Shown here one piece after another: positions 10,909 through 22,706 of a stretch of 64,000 nucleotides of DNA. The position numbers and the translations under genes are program-made. Under the pieces are notes generated by a model, which saw nothing but the letters and a program-made list of their open reading frames with translations, did no database searches and was not told where the DNA came from. Within the stretch, counting starts at the first letter, position 1. Every line of letters starts with the position of its first letter. This DNA comes from Rutidosis leptorrhynchoides. Lineage: Eukaryota > Streptophyta > Magnoliopsida > Asterales > Asteraceae. The stretch is taken from contig NC_092341.1 in the NCBI RefSeq assembly GCF_046630445.1, forward strand, positions 5,334,001 to 5,398,000, written 5' to 3'.

Positions 10909-13900
10909 TGTAACGACCCTGGTTTTTCCAACTTTAATTAATAATATTTATTATTAATACTTGCGCTTTAATGAATGTATTTTATTACATTTACTTGTTA
11001 CCATACATGACTTTTAAATGCCCGACATGTCTTTGTGACACACGAACTTTTCACGAATAATATTTAGAATATTATTTGCATTCATGATTAAATTTTATTA
11101 ATCATTTTAATTAATTAAGGTTACTAGTTAATTACTTGGGCTTTTATTTAGATTATTACTTATTTGGACTTGGGCTTGTGTTAATGGACTTAGAAGCCCA
11201 CCCTACTTATCTTAATGGACTAATTAGCCCAACATTATGTTAATGATGCTTTAAGGCTTAACTAAGATTAATTAAGTGAAAGGAATCTAGTTACTTACAC
11301 ATTTACACCTTGTTCCAATACCAATTTACTTTCTTACCATTTTTGAGCTAATACATGAAAGAAACTAGTGGGCAATTTCCCCTTTTGGCACACTTCTAGG
11401 CCGTTGGCCTTTATGTGGATAAAGGGAGGATTCAATTTTTTTTTTTTGATTACTTATTCTCTAGTCTTCATTCATTACACACACACACACACAATAATTG
11501 CAACTCTTTTTTTTTTCTCTCATTTTGCTCTCTACTTTGTAAGTAACTTGAGCTTTATTTTCTCTTCTTTCTTTCCTTCAAAAACCGAAACTTGTACACT
11601 CATCATCATCATTTCTACTTGCTAAGTTACTTGTTGTTTATTGTTGATTACTTACTAGTTGTTTGTTGTTGATTAAGAACCAAACTTTTTAGTTTGTTCT
11701 TCATACCATCTTGTTCATACAAGAACATACAAGAACATAAACTTTCTAGTTTATGTTCTACACTTAATTTTTTTTTTTAAAAGAAAGATCATGAGTTGTA
11801 AAACCATACTTGAAGTTCATGTTGTAAACTTAAAGTTTACTTTCTTAAAGATCAAAGCCTTGGCTTGAATCTTTAAAGTATGAACAACTATGAGCTTGTT
11901 ACTTGTTTATTTAGTTTATTTCTTCATTTGTTCATGTTTTAATTTCGTGATTTTGCTTAAATGGTCAAGTATTACTAAGTTAATCTTGATCTCATATTCC
12001 TTGAACAAAAGTTAACTTTGTAAGTTCAAGAACATGGAAGTATAACTTTCTAGTTATAACTTCAAATACTTATTAAATATCTAAGTTCTATAGCTTAGGG
12101 TCTACTTATTTTGTTATAAACAAAAGCTTGTAAGCTTACATACACTTTACAAGATGAAAATCTAAGTTTCATAACTTATGGTTTCATTAAAGTAAAGATT
12201 CATGTCTTATAACTTAGGATTTAACTTAAGTACTTTAGATCTAGACTTTTGAGTCTAGGATATTCAAGATCTAACTAAGAACTATGTTCTACAACTTAAG
12301 ATCTTGATTAGTTAGTTTACTTACAAGTTTGTAGCTTAATATTACTTTTATAATTCATGTATGTGTCAAATCTAAGGTCATGATGTAACTTTGGTTCATC
12401 AAACTACTTACAACACTTGATTGAGTTGTGCTACATACCTTAGACTTACACTAGTGTTATAATGGTCAAAACTTGGTAAAGATGATGTAAACCCATCAAC
12501 GAGTTGTACACTTGAAGCTACAAGCATCAAGGATGAGAACCGTGATGAACATCAAGCACCAAGAACCCACCGGAACACTTTAGCTACTGTTTTCTGGGTC
12601 TGACCCCACCACCTGGGCTACTGTAAAGATGATTTTCAGCTATCTATGTTCGAGTAGATAATTTTTCATTTAAGACTCGTCTTAATCCGAGTTACGGTTT
12701 AGGATCTATGGCCCTCCGAACGTCACTATGTCCTTTTAACGTTGTGCTGAAAATTCTGACCTACTCGCACTTAGACCGTCGCCACGGTCAAATGAAGACA
12801 AGTTTGCTTCTGGAATTTTTACAGCAACTAAAGGACTTATATATGGAGTCATGGCCACTGGTCTCACCTTATTTCAGTAGGTATAGAGGCCATGGCGACT
12901 GATCGAAGTCAGCCTTTGTTTTAAACACTTTTCTCGAATGAAACTTACTTTATACCTTTTGTTAAATGATGAATGATGATGACCTTTAAGACCTAATTTA
13001 CATACTTATAAACCTATTGGGACGATTTACTGACTTTTGACTTAGGTTGAGGACCCGTTTGGACAACCTACATACTTTCTTACTTTTCCCGTGTCATACT
13101 TTACCACTACTTTATCACTGTGAGTTATAGCATTCTCTTTTTACTTTAACTTATTTTGGAAACTGAGAATACATGCGCATTTTACGTTTTACATACTAGG
13201 CACGAGTACTTAAACTTTATATATGTGTGGGTTATACAACGGCAGAAACATTCCCTTTAGCTCGGTAACGTTTAGTCATTGGTTTTTGAACCGGTGAACG
13301 CGAATCTTAGATATGGATTCATAGGGTTTGACATCCCCACTCGGGCTAGTCGCGCTAGCATTTAACGAGTGTTTAATACTTCGTAAATATACGCACTTGC
13401 CAAGTGTACTTTCAGGGGGTGATATATTATTAAACGTTAAGTTAGTTACCGAGTGCCCACGGTTGAACATAAACTTTATCATACTGATTTGAATTACTAT
13501 TTTGAAACGCTTGTTGAAGCACTGAAATCTCGTGGCCTACCTTACATTACTATTATACCTTAACTATAGCTCACCAACCTTTGTGTTGACGTTTTTAAGC
13601 ATATTTTTCTCAGGTGCTTAAGGTTAGCTTGCTTCCGCTGTTGTACTAGTCATGCTTTGTAGACACCCGCTACGCTTATTAGAGATGTCACCGCATGAAA
13701 CGCTATTTTGCATTCAAACATGATACTTTTGAAACGATGTATTTGTAACGACCTATGGGTCACGTACTATTACTTATGCTTGCTATTCGTAGAAGCATAC
13801 TTTTGGGTTGTTAAACATTTGACGTTGGTTATGACGTCACCTCTATTCATGAATGCGAACTTATTTTGAAACAGCATATAGTGTTTGACCTTGTAATGAT

Positions 13901-13947
13901 CCTGTTGTTGATGGTCCGTACACGTTGATTTAGTACGGGGCATCACA
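10909..13947 (+). mobile_element. Solo LTR F (Ty3/gypsy-like)
   Basis: A 3039-bp unit beginning TGTAACGACCC and ending GGGGCATCACA, flanked by the exact 5-bp duplication AATAC (10904-10908 and 13948-13952). No primer-binding site or internal region adjoins it, so it is a solo LTR left by LTR-LTR recombination. The start resembles the Tekay-like LTRs in the window, but the body is different. A dense series of short hairpins lies at about 11670-12310. Confidence 0.9.
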
Positions 13948-13952
13948 AATAC

Positions 13953-14200
13953 GGTTAGCATCGTCGGGAAGAGCACCGATTTGGGAAAAGAGTCAATTTT
14001 TTCCACACAAACCGAGATGTATTTTAATCACACCTCCACACCATCGATTTACTCAGGCCATTGATAGTGATCCTGTTTTATTGTCACTGATCACAGTACG
14101 CATACATCTGGTTCCCTGTTTGTTCAATCACCTTTCAAGGTTGTATCTATTGAATGTGATTTCAAATTGTAAGGAAGGGGCTGCTACTGTAAACACGCAC
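13953..14200. other. Intergenic, nothing recognised
   Basis: Continuation of the sequence into which solo LTR F inserted. I see no gene or repeat structure. Confidence 0.4.
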
Positions 14201-15303
14201 GGGCGTATTGGACGTGTTGGGTTTGGGCCGCCGAAACCCACACAATTTTAAGTTGGATGATGGGGTGTCTGGGTAGGCTCGGCCTAAATGTATGTTGACG
14301 GGCCAAGTTCAGTACTAGGTAGAGGGTCACAGAGACAGAAACAAGGACGAGAGGATGTTGCTGGAGCTACATTTAATGGGTCAGGGTGTGGGCCTCTGTT
14401 GGGCCAAGTCGATGATACAAAGAATGTTGAAGATTTGGATGATAATGTCGCAATAGGCAATTTTTTCAAAAGATTCGTGTAATTGAAAAAGAAGAAGAAA
14501 TTTAAAGTGGACGTAGATTCGGTTTATCAAAAGAAGAAAAGAGCGAAGGAAAACCTTTACCGGTTTTATTTGGTAGGAGCGGAAGAAAGTATTGTGATTG
14601 TGCCGAGCCTTCTCGCGAAGGTTTTTGCAAGTCGCAATACGTTTTGAATATGAATGTTTTCAAATGTCAACTTCGAGTCGAAAATAAGGCGGAGAGAAAG
14701 AAGAAGAGTGATGCGTCAACTTCGATTGATTATGAGCTAAAGGACGACATTGATGACTTGGATTACGGTGATGCAATTCAAATTTGTTTATGGGTAATTA
14801 TCTTGGTAACAAGCTTAACTCATCACGTGCGGTTAATGCTTCATCGAAGAAAGGATTCTTCTAAATTTTGGCTGGTCAGTGGTTAATTCCACACTCATCG
14901 GACACTTTGACTGGTGACAGGTCATCTAATGTGCTCTCTTTTAAGATTGAAAACTGGCCCGATAAAGATATTCAGAGGGAGATTAACGAAGGCAAGTTGA
15001 AGAAAGTGGAACCTTATTTTATTTTGTTTTTGTTGTTTACGTTTTCATAGTTTTTTGAGGTTAATTAGCGGTTCGGATGGCCTTTCTAGGAGTTGTTTAG
15101 CGTTAGTTACTTCTTCGTTTCTTCCGATTCGGCTTGTCGAGGTTTTTGGTAGGTGAGACTCGATTATAGATAGTTAGTTTGTACAACCGCTTTCTAGGTT
15201 CGAGCCTCTTCAGTTTCGCTCTTGTACCATTGTTTGAAGACGTATTCCTCTCGAAAACATCTTTCGTTTTATATAGATTTTCGTTAATTTTGTCAAAAAA
15301 ATG
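14200..15303 (+). mobile_element. Probable LINE remnant, plus strand
   Basis: A series of short in-frame pieces separated by stops (14288-14482, 14644-14886, 14868-15050) with the composition of plant LINE ORF1 C-termini (Gly/Ser-rich, then acidic and Lys-rich). It is followed by a T/C-rich 3' UTR (TTCGCTCTTGTACC) and a short A-run at about 15296. No reverse transcriptase motif remains. It could instead be another decayed coding sequence. Confidence 0.35.
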
Positions 15304-15849
15304 AAGTGATCAAATACTAAAGTATTAATTTTATCAAAAGATCATTGGTCTAGCGGTAACGACATGATGGTTTAAGTTCTGGGGTAAACATTATGTAAAT
15401 GTTCATCTGAAAAATTGTATTGAGTGTACGTGTTTCACTTTAAAAAAAACTAGAATATAAATTTTGTCAAATGGTAATAAAAATATGAATGGTTTATTCT
15501 GAAGTCCAAGCACAATAATAATAGATGAAAACGCGCTTTATGAAAGACACCAATCTTGTTCTTTCCGACTATCTATTTTTTTATTTTTTTATTTTCTAGA
15601 TCGAAGAACGCCGAAAAATAAGATAGACCATAGGGGTAGGCCCATTAAAAAAAAAAAATTAATAATCGTACGACAAATCCAAGCCATTGAAATGAATTGA
15701 GGCCTTTAGGGTATGCTTTGAAAAATTATTTTCTTATAACAATGACAAAAATACGAGTTTCATCACTTTCATAAAGTGTTTGTCGTAATTGATATTTTAA
15801 ACGAATTGGAATGACAGACGATATTATTATTTATAAATTCACTTATAAG
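15304..15849. other. Intergenic with SINE-like fragment
   Basis: TTGGTCTAGCGGTAACGACA at about 15346 resembles a Pol III A box of a tRNA-derived SINE, but the B box is degenerate. The rest is AT-rich with no ORF. Confidence 0.3.
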
Positions 15850-16288
15850 CAAGGTTGAAAAAGACGGTGAGGCGGTTGAGACAGTCAGGAGTCTGGACTT
15901 TTGAGCGTCGCAATGATTAAAACGGAGTCGAGATAGGACCGAGAAGGATATTATCCAACATTGGCTTTTTATATAAGTATATCAAACATAAATATTTCAA
16001 ATTAAAGGCAAATTCATTGTGTTTGATCAACTTTGCATCGAATTTGAAATATTTATGTTTGAAATACATATAAAATATCAACGTTGGTCAACATCCGTCT
16101 CGACTCCGTCTCGGCCGCATCTCCACCCGTCTCGACCGTTTTTCCATTGTTGACCTTTTTTACCGTTGTTGACCACGTTTTACCGTTGTTTAATCAATGA
16201 CCGTTTTTTAATCTGTTTTTTGATCTGCTGCGACGGTACACTAGTAGATCCATTGCGACGTCTGTCTCTTCAGTTTTTTACAACAATG
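15850..16288. mobile_element. Fold-back MITE with 8-bp target duplication
   Basis: A 439-bp unit. Its ends are inverted (CAAGGTTGAAAAAGACGG at the left; the right end reads CATTGTTGTAAAAAACTG on the minus strand), and the inversion continues inward with mismatches to a perfect pair of CAAACATAAATATTTCAAATT arms. It is flanked by CTTATAAG at 15842-15849 and 16289-16296. The 8-bp duplication fits hAT. A MULE with 9 bp is less likely. Confidence 0.65.
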
Positions 16289-16678
16289 CTTATAAGTAAG
16301 CATATTAAGAAATTATACGGTATACAATGTTAATGCACGTATGTTTGTGTATTTATAAAAATGAAGTAATCATTGCCCAACTGAAATATGAAGTATATTG
16401 AGAAATTTTGAGATTATCGGAAACTTGTCGGACTATAAAAATATGCTCGTATGTATTAGTAAGAAGGTTAATTTATCTTTGTATTTTTGAAAAGCAAGAA
16501 ATGTATATATTGATCACGAAGTTGCAATACATCCAAGATCAAGAAAATCACATACAAAAAAACTAAAGTTGCAAAGGAAGCAAACCCTAGTACAACAATC
16601 TAAATTAAAAAAATACACACTTAGGTTACTCAACCAAGTAACCCAATCGAAATTCTTTCCTCTCCATCTTCGCGATAT

Positions 16679-17698
16679 TCACTCAAAAGATTTGATTTGA
16701 ATTTCATTTAGAACAACCGGGGGATTCCACGAATTACCGTTAAATACCATGTTATTCTGGTTTTTCCAAATAAAATACGCACTAACCCATTTGATCGGTT
16801 GCCAAAATTTTCTTCCAAAAATAGACATTGTGGCCGTGGCATTACCACGAAGTATTTCGTTGAAGCTAAGATTCGAGAGATTCTTGAGCCCCCACCAACC
16901 AAACAATCGATTCCAAACCTCCATAGCATGCGAACAAAAGATTAAGGCGTGATCCGTAGATTCCAAATCATCGTCACAAAGAGGACATCTAACACTATGA
17001 AAGTCAATTTTTCTTTAATCAAGCTCGACTCTCATCGGAAGTCGTTTCTTGATTAACCGCCACACGAACATCTCGAACTTTTTAGCAACCAAATTGTTCC
17101 GCATAGTCTCTAAAGTAGAATTGCCGATTACCAGTATTTTTTTCATCAATTAACAGTAAATACATTATCACTCGCCAGGTTCCACTTTCATTTATCATTT
17201 CTCAATAACTAGGTTCCAATCTTTTAGTTTTTTCTTCTATGACCCTACTAGCAACCCAAGATATGTAAAGGGAAACGTGCCAACTTGGCACCCAATACAA
17301 TTTTGCAACCGCGTTTACTTCATTAATATTAACCTCGATTCCATATAAGAAACTTTTTTGAAAGTTCACTTTCAACTCAGAAGCTAGTTCAAACCATTTA
17401 AGAAGATTTTGTAGACTACAAATATTCGGTCGGATACAATCACCAATGAAAATGATGTCATCCGCATATTGCAAGTGTGAAATTGGTATATTATCTACAC
17501 CGAACTTAATAGGGCATCCCATAACTTTTGTTTGCCTATGTCATCATGTGGTCCATACACATTAACAATATAAAACTTTAAACCTAAGCTTTTCCATTTC
17601 CCTTTAACCCCAATCACACAATCGAACCTTATTACGGATTCAACCTGGAATTGGTTTATATACCAAACAAGAAGTTGCCCGCCCGATTTGCCTACCAT
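16679..17698 (-). pseudogene. LINE ORF2 remnant (endonuclease, reverse transcriptase, zf-RVT)
   Basis: The upstream piece (17698-17495) holds an endonuclease-like FYIVNVYGPHDD segment of the AP-endonuclease-type LINE nuclease. It is joined in another frame to a reverse transcriptase piece (17522-17202) with the SHLQYADDIIFIGD active-site motif (YADD). After stops comes the zinc-binding zf-RVT region (CPLCDDD followed by STDHALIFCSHAMEVWNRLF) that closes plant LINE ORF2. A full ORF2 is about 1200-1300 aa, and here under 350 codons are left. In an intact element the protein nicks target DNA and primes reverse transcription. This copy cannot act. Confidence 0.85.
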
Positions 17699-18138
17699 TT
17701 CCTTTTGTATGAATTCCTAATCACTCACGAACCTCTTCCATTTCAAGCCATACTCACGAACCTCTTCTAACTGCATCGAATTACATGTGCATGTGTCAGC
17801 CCTATTGTTGATCGAAATGGAAATCGGTGCCCTTGACTTACCCGCATATGAAGAGCAAGTAGATCTCAAGGGATGATTCTCAGGTCTCGATTTCCTCGCT
17901 ACATTTTTAATGTTTAGCATTCTAAATGAAGATTTTCATCTACGTATGTTTGACCAGCAACAATCTTTCTTCATTTGTCCTTTTGTTTTCAATCGACCAC
18001 AAATTTTTTTACCAGATGGTTGGTTTTGTTTATGGGCTACTTTTTCCTTGGAAGTAGTATGGTAAGTATTTTTACTTGGACATTTATCTTTTGGCTCACC
18101 AGCCTTTGGGCCACATGCACATCGTTTACATTTGCTTT

Positions 18139-18650
18139 TCAAAGCCCAACTATTGGGGGACTTGGGTAATATTTGATAGCTTCCTCCGAATTTGGGCTAT
18201 TAGCTGGTGATTCCATTACATTACCGCTAGTTGGGCCTTGGGCTCCTTGGGATGTGTTAACATTATTAGGATTTTTAGGTTCTGCATCGCCGTTTGAGTT
18301 TCCCGATACATCATCATTATCGTTTTCTCCGAAAAGATTCCTAATTCCTAAACACTCGGACTCCTCATCTTCAACATTAAGGCAGCTCCGGCGACAATGG
18401 TTGCCGGTAACAACCAGACTTTCGTTTTCTTGATTCTGGAATTTTTCAAAATTGTAAATGAAGTCTTCATCATCTGTACCATAAACCTCATTATCATCTT
18501 CATCATCAGAGTTGTAAAATGTATCATCAACGAATTCTTCCTCCTCTTTATTCGTACTAATTGGAAGATCATTATCCTCACTGACCACAACCTATATTTG
18601 GACTGGACTGACCTGATTTTCTGTAACATATGCCGAAAAAATGTGCTTTC
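18139..18650 (-). pseudogene. LINE ORF1 C-terminal remnant
   Basis: The frame 18588-18139 is acidic (EEEEFVDDTFYNSDDEDD) and Asn/Ser/Pro-rich. In the same reading, after one stop, the upstream codons give KVKVGKHIFSAYVTENQ, resembling the end of the RNA-binding part of plant LINE ORF1. ORF1 proteins coat the LINE RNA. It lies directly upstream of the endonuclease piece, as expected. Confidence 0.6.
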
Positions 18651-19239
18651 CCACTTTGACTTTAACTACATCATCGATCATCATCTTTTTTTGGAGGTTT
18701 TTGTTCGTGAAGTTAGATATGTGGTGTCAGGTTATTTCGAGGTTTGGTTTCGAGTAGATTTTCATGATTGTAAGTCCTTATTGATTCAGTGGTTTGGCGA
18801 TAAAAATCAGGGGTATTGCTTGTGTTTTCATAGTTGTAGTTTCTTTCTCTGCTAGCGTTTATGCATTTTACGATACCACCACTTTGTTAGATTGTGTGAG
18901 CGAAACTGTTTGGTTTTAAGGTTTTAGCAGGTTCTGTTTCAATTGTCGTTGTCGTAGTGTTATCGTGTTTAGTTTTCACCCGTTTCATGTTTTCTACCGA
19001 GTTAATGTTCTTAAGTGGTTATGTGTGGTGTGGATTTGGATGGCGAGTAGATTATTAAATTACGGGATTGTTGCCTTGTATTACGAGGTTGGTGTTAATT
19101 GTGAGGTGAGGTCGGTGATTCTCGTGAGGTTGATGTTGGTCGTTAGGTTGGTGATGTTAGAAAATAGGGTTGAAATTGATAATCTGATTAGTTCTTGAAT
19201 CGTGTAATCACTTTCTCAATTAAGTATTTCGACCCCACA

Positions 19240-22200
19240 TGTAGTGACCCGAACTTTTCCATGTTTATATATATTAATTGAGATTGATATTTACATGACT
19301 AAATGTTTCCAACGTGTTAAGCAATCAAATTTGTTAAGACTTGATTAAATAAAATAAGTTTCATATAGACAATTGATCACCCAAGTTGACCGGCGATTCA
19401 CGAACGTTACAAAATTGTAAAAACTACATGTTGTGGTATATATAGACATATATATATATATGATTAACATAAGATTATGATGAGTAAGTATCTCACTAAA
19501 TATATTAACAATGTGTGATATACATAAGAAATAAGATTACTAAGTTAAGAAACTCGAAATGATATATATAACGATTATCGTTATGATAACGTCTTACTAG
19601 GTACATATGAATCATATTAAGATATTGATACACTTGGTTAATTATGTTAAATGATAAGTAAATATATCATTAAGTGTATTAACAATGAACTACATATGTA
19701 AAAATAAGACTACTAACTTAATGATTTCGAAACGAGACATATATGTAACGATTATCGTTGTAACGACATTTAACTGTATATATATCATACTAAGATATAT
19801 TATACATCATAATATCATGATAATATAATAATTTAACATCTCATTTGATATAATAAACATTGGGTTAACAACATTAATTTGAGATCGTTAACTTAAAGGT
19901 TTCAAAACAACACTTAAATGTAACGACTAACGAAGACTTAACGACTCCATTAGAATGTTTATACATGTTGTGTTTTGATATGTATTCTTACACTTTTGAA
20001 AGACTTCAAGAAACATATCAAAGTACTTCTACTTAACAAAAATGCTTACAATTACATCCTCGTTCAGTTTCATCAACAATTCTACTCGTATGCACCCGTA
20101 TTCGTACTCGTACAATACACAGCTTTTAGATGTATGTACTATTGGTATATACACTCCTCTTAGCAGCCCATGTGAGTCACCTAACACATGTAGGAACCAT
20201 CATTTGGAAACTAGCATGAAATATCTCATAAAATTACAAAAATATGAGTAATCATTCATGACTTATTTACATGAAAACAAAATTACATATCCTTTGTATC
20301 TAATCCATATACCAACGACCAAAAACACCTACAAACACTTTCATTCTTCAATTTTCTTCATCTAATTGATCTCTCTCAAGTTCCATCTTCAAGTTCTAAG
20401 TGTTCTTCATAAATTTCATAAGTATAGTTTCATAAAAATCAAGAATACTTCCAAGTTTGCAAGTCTACTTCCAAGCTTTCTAATCCATTCCAAGTAATCA
20501 TCTAAGATCAAGGAACCTTTGTTATTTATAGTAGGTTATCTTTCTAATTCAAAGTAATATTCATATTCAAACTTTGATTCAATTTCTACAACTATAACAA
20601 TCTTATTTCGAGTGAAAATCTTACTTGAACTGTTTTCGTGCCATGATTCTGTTTCAAGAACTTTCAAGCCATCCAAGGATCCTTTGAAGCTAGATCCATT
20701 TTTCTCATTTCCAGTAGTTTTATCCAGAAAACTTGAGGTAGTAATGATGTTCATAACATCATTCGATTCATACATATAAAGCTATCTTATTCGAAGGTTT
20801 AAACTTGTAATCACTAGAACATAGTTTAGTTAATTCTAAACTTGTTCGCAAACAAAAGTTAATCCTTCTAACTTGACTTTTAAAATCAACTAAACACATG
20901 TTCTATATCTATATGATATGCTAACTTAATGATTTAAAACCTGGAAACACGATGAACACCATAAAATCGGATATACGCCGTCGTAGTGAAACCGGGGGCT
21001 GTTTTGGTTTGGATAATTAAAAACTATGATAAACTTTGATTTAAAAGTTGTTCTTCTGGGAAAATGATTTTTCATATGAACATGAAACTATATCTAAAAA
21101 TCTTGGTTAAACTCAAAGTGAAAGTATGTTTTTCAAAATGGTCATCAAGATGTCGTTCTTTCGACGGAAATGACTACCTCTTTATTAATTGACATGTAAC
21201 TTAAATTTATGACTATAAACCTATACTTTTTCTGTTTGGATTCTTAAATTAGAGTTCAATATGAAACCATAGAAATTTGATTCACTCAAAACGGATTTAA
21301 AATGAAGAAGTTATGGGTAAAACAAGATTGAATATTTTTTATCTTTTTAGCTACGGGAAATGTTTAACAAATCTTTACAAATCATATCCTAGCTAACTTA
21401 TATTGTATTATACATGTATTCTAATATATTATGTAATGTAATCTTGGGATACCATAGACACGTATGTAAATGTTTTGACATATCATATCGACCCATGTAT
21501 ATATATTATTTGGAACAACCATAGACACTCTATATGCAGTAATATTGGAGTTAGCTATACAGGGTTGAGGTTGATTCCAAAAATATATATACTTTGAGTT
21601 GTGATCTAGCCTGAGACGTGTATACACTGAGTCGTGGATTGATTCAAAATAATATATATCGATTTATTTCTGTACATCTAACTGTGGACAACTAGTTGTA
21701 GGTTACTAACGAGGACAGCTGACTTAATACACTCAAATCTTTAAAACATAATAAAAATGGTTGTAATTATATTTTGATCATACTTTGATATATATGTACA
21801 TATTTGTATAGGTTCGTGAATCGATCCGTGGCCAAGTCTTATTTCCGAGGAAGGAAATATCTGTGAAAGTGAGTTATAGTCCCACTTTTAAAATCTAATA
21901 TTTTTGGGATGAGAATTCATGCAGGTTTTATAAATGATTTACAAAATAGACACAAGTACGTGAAACTACATTCTATGGTTGAATTATCGAAATCGAATAT
22001 GCCCCTTTTTATTAAGTCTGGTAATCTAAGAATTAGGGAACAGACACCCTAATTGACGCGAATCCTAAAGATAGATCTATTGGGCCTAACAAACCCCATC
22101 CAAAGTACCGGATGCTTTAGTACTTCGAAATTTATATCATATCCGAAGGGTGTCCCGGAATGATGGGGATATTCTTATATATGCATCTTGTTAATGTCGG

Positions 22201-22701
22201 TTACAAGGTGTTCACCATATGAATGATTTTTATCTCTATGTATGGGATGTGTATTGAAATATGAAATCTTGTGGTCTATTGTTACGATTTGATATATATA
22301 GGTTAAACCTATAACTCACCAACATTTTTGTGGACGTTTAAAGCATGTTTATTCTCAGGTGAATATTAAGAGCTTCCGCTGTTGCATACTAAAATAAGAA
22401 CAAGATTTGGAGTCCATGTTTGTATGATATTGTGTAAAAACTGCATTCAAGAAACATATGTCGATGTAATATATTTCTATTGTAAACCATTATGTAATGG
22501 TCATGTGTAAACAGTATATTTTAGATTATCATTATTTGATAATCTACGTAATGCTTTTAAAACCTTTATTGATAAAATAAAGGTTATGGTTGTTTTAAAA
22601 ATGAATGCAGTCTTTGAAAAACGTCTCATATAGAGGTCAAAACCTCGCAACGAAATCAATTAATATGGAACGTTTATAATCAATATGAACGGGACATTTC
22701 A
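19240..22701 (+). mobile_element. Solo LTR G (Tekay-like family of element A)
   Basis: A 3462-bp unit starting TGTAGTGACCCGAAC and ending GGGACATTTCA, with exact flanking duplication CCACA (19235-19239 and 22702-22706). It is about 210 bp longer than the A LTRs because of a diverged tandem duplication in the front part. No internal region adjoins it, so it is a recombined solo LTR. Confidence 0.93.
19440..19800 (+). repeat. Diverged tandem duplication in U3 of LTR G
   Basis: Two successive blocks share the order TAAGTA, TATATTAACAATG, ACATA, AAATAAGA.TACTAA, and TAACGATTATCGTTRT, with a period of roughly 190 bp. The A LTR has only one such block. Confidence 0.6.
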
Positions 22702-22706
22702 CCACA

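Larger units (their letters stand above)
16485..19239 (-). mobile_element. LINE (non-LTR retrotransposon), minus strand, internally deleted
   Basis: Reading 5' to 3' on the minus strand: ORF1 remnant (to about 18139), endonuclease start (17698-17495), reverse transcriptase fragment (17522-17202), zf-RVT region (about 16990-16679), then a 3' UTR ending in a short A-rich tail near 16485. Solo LTR G interrupts its upstream side at 19240. Most of the endonuclease and the front of the reverse transcriptase are missing. Confidence 0.8.

Noticed and set aside
18397-18855. 152-aa plus-strand ORF
   Set aside because: Hydrophobic antisense shadow of the acidic LINE ORF1 frame.
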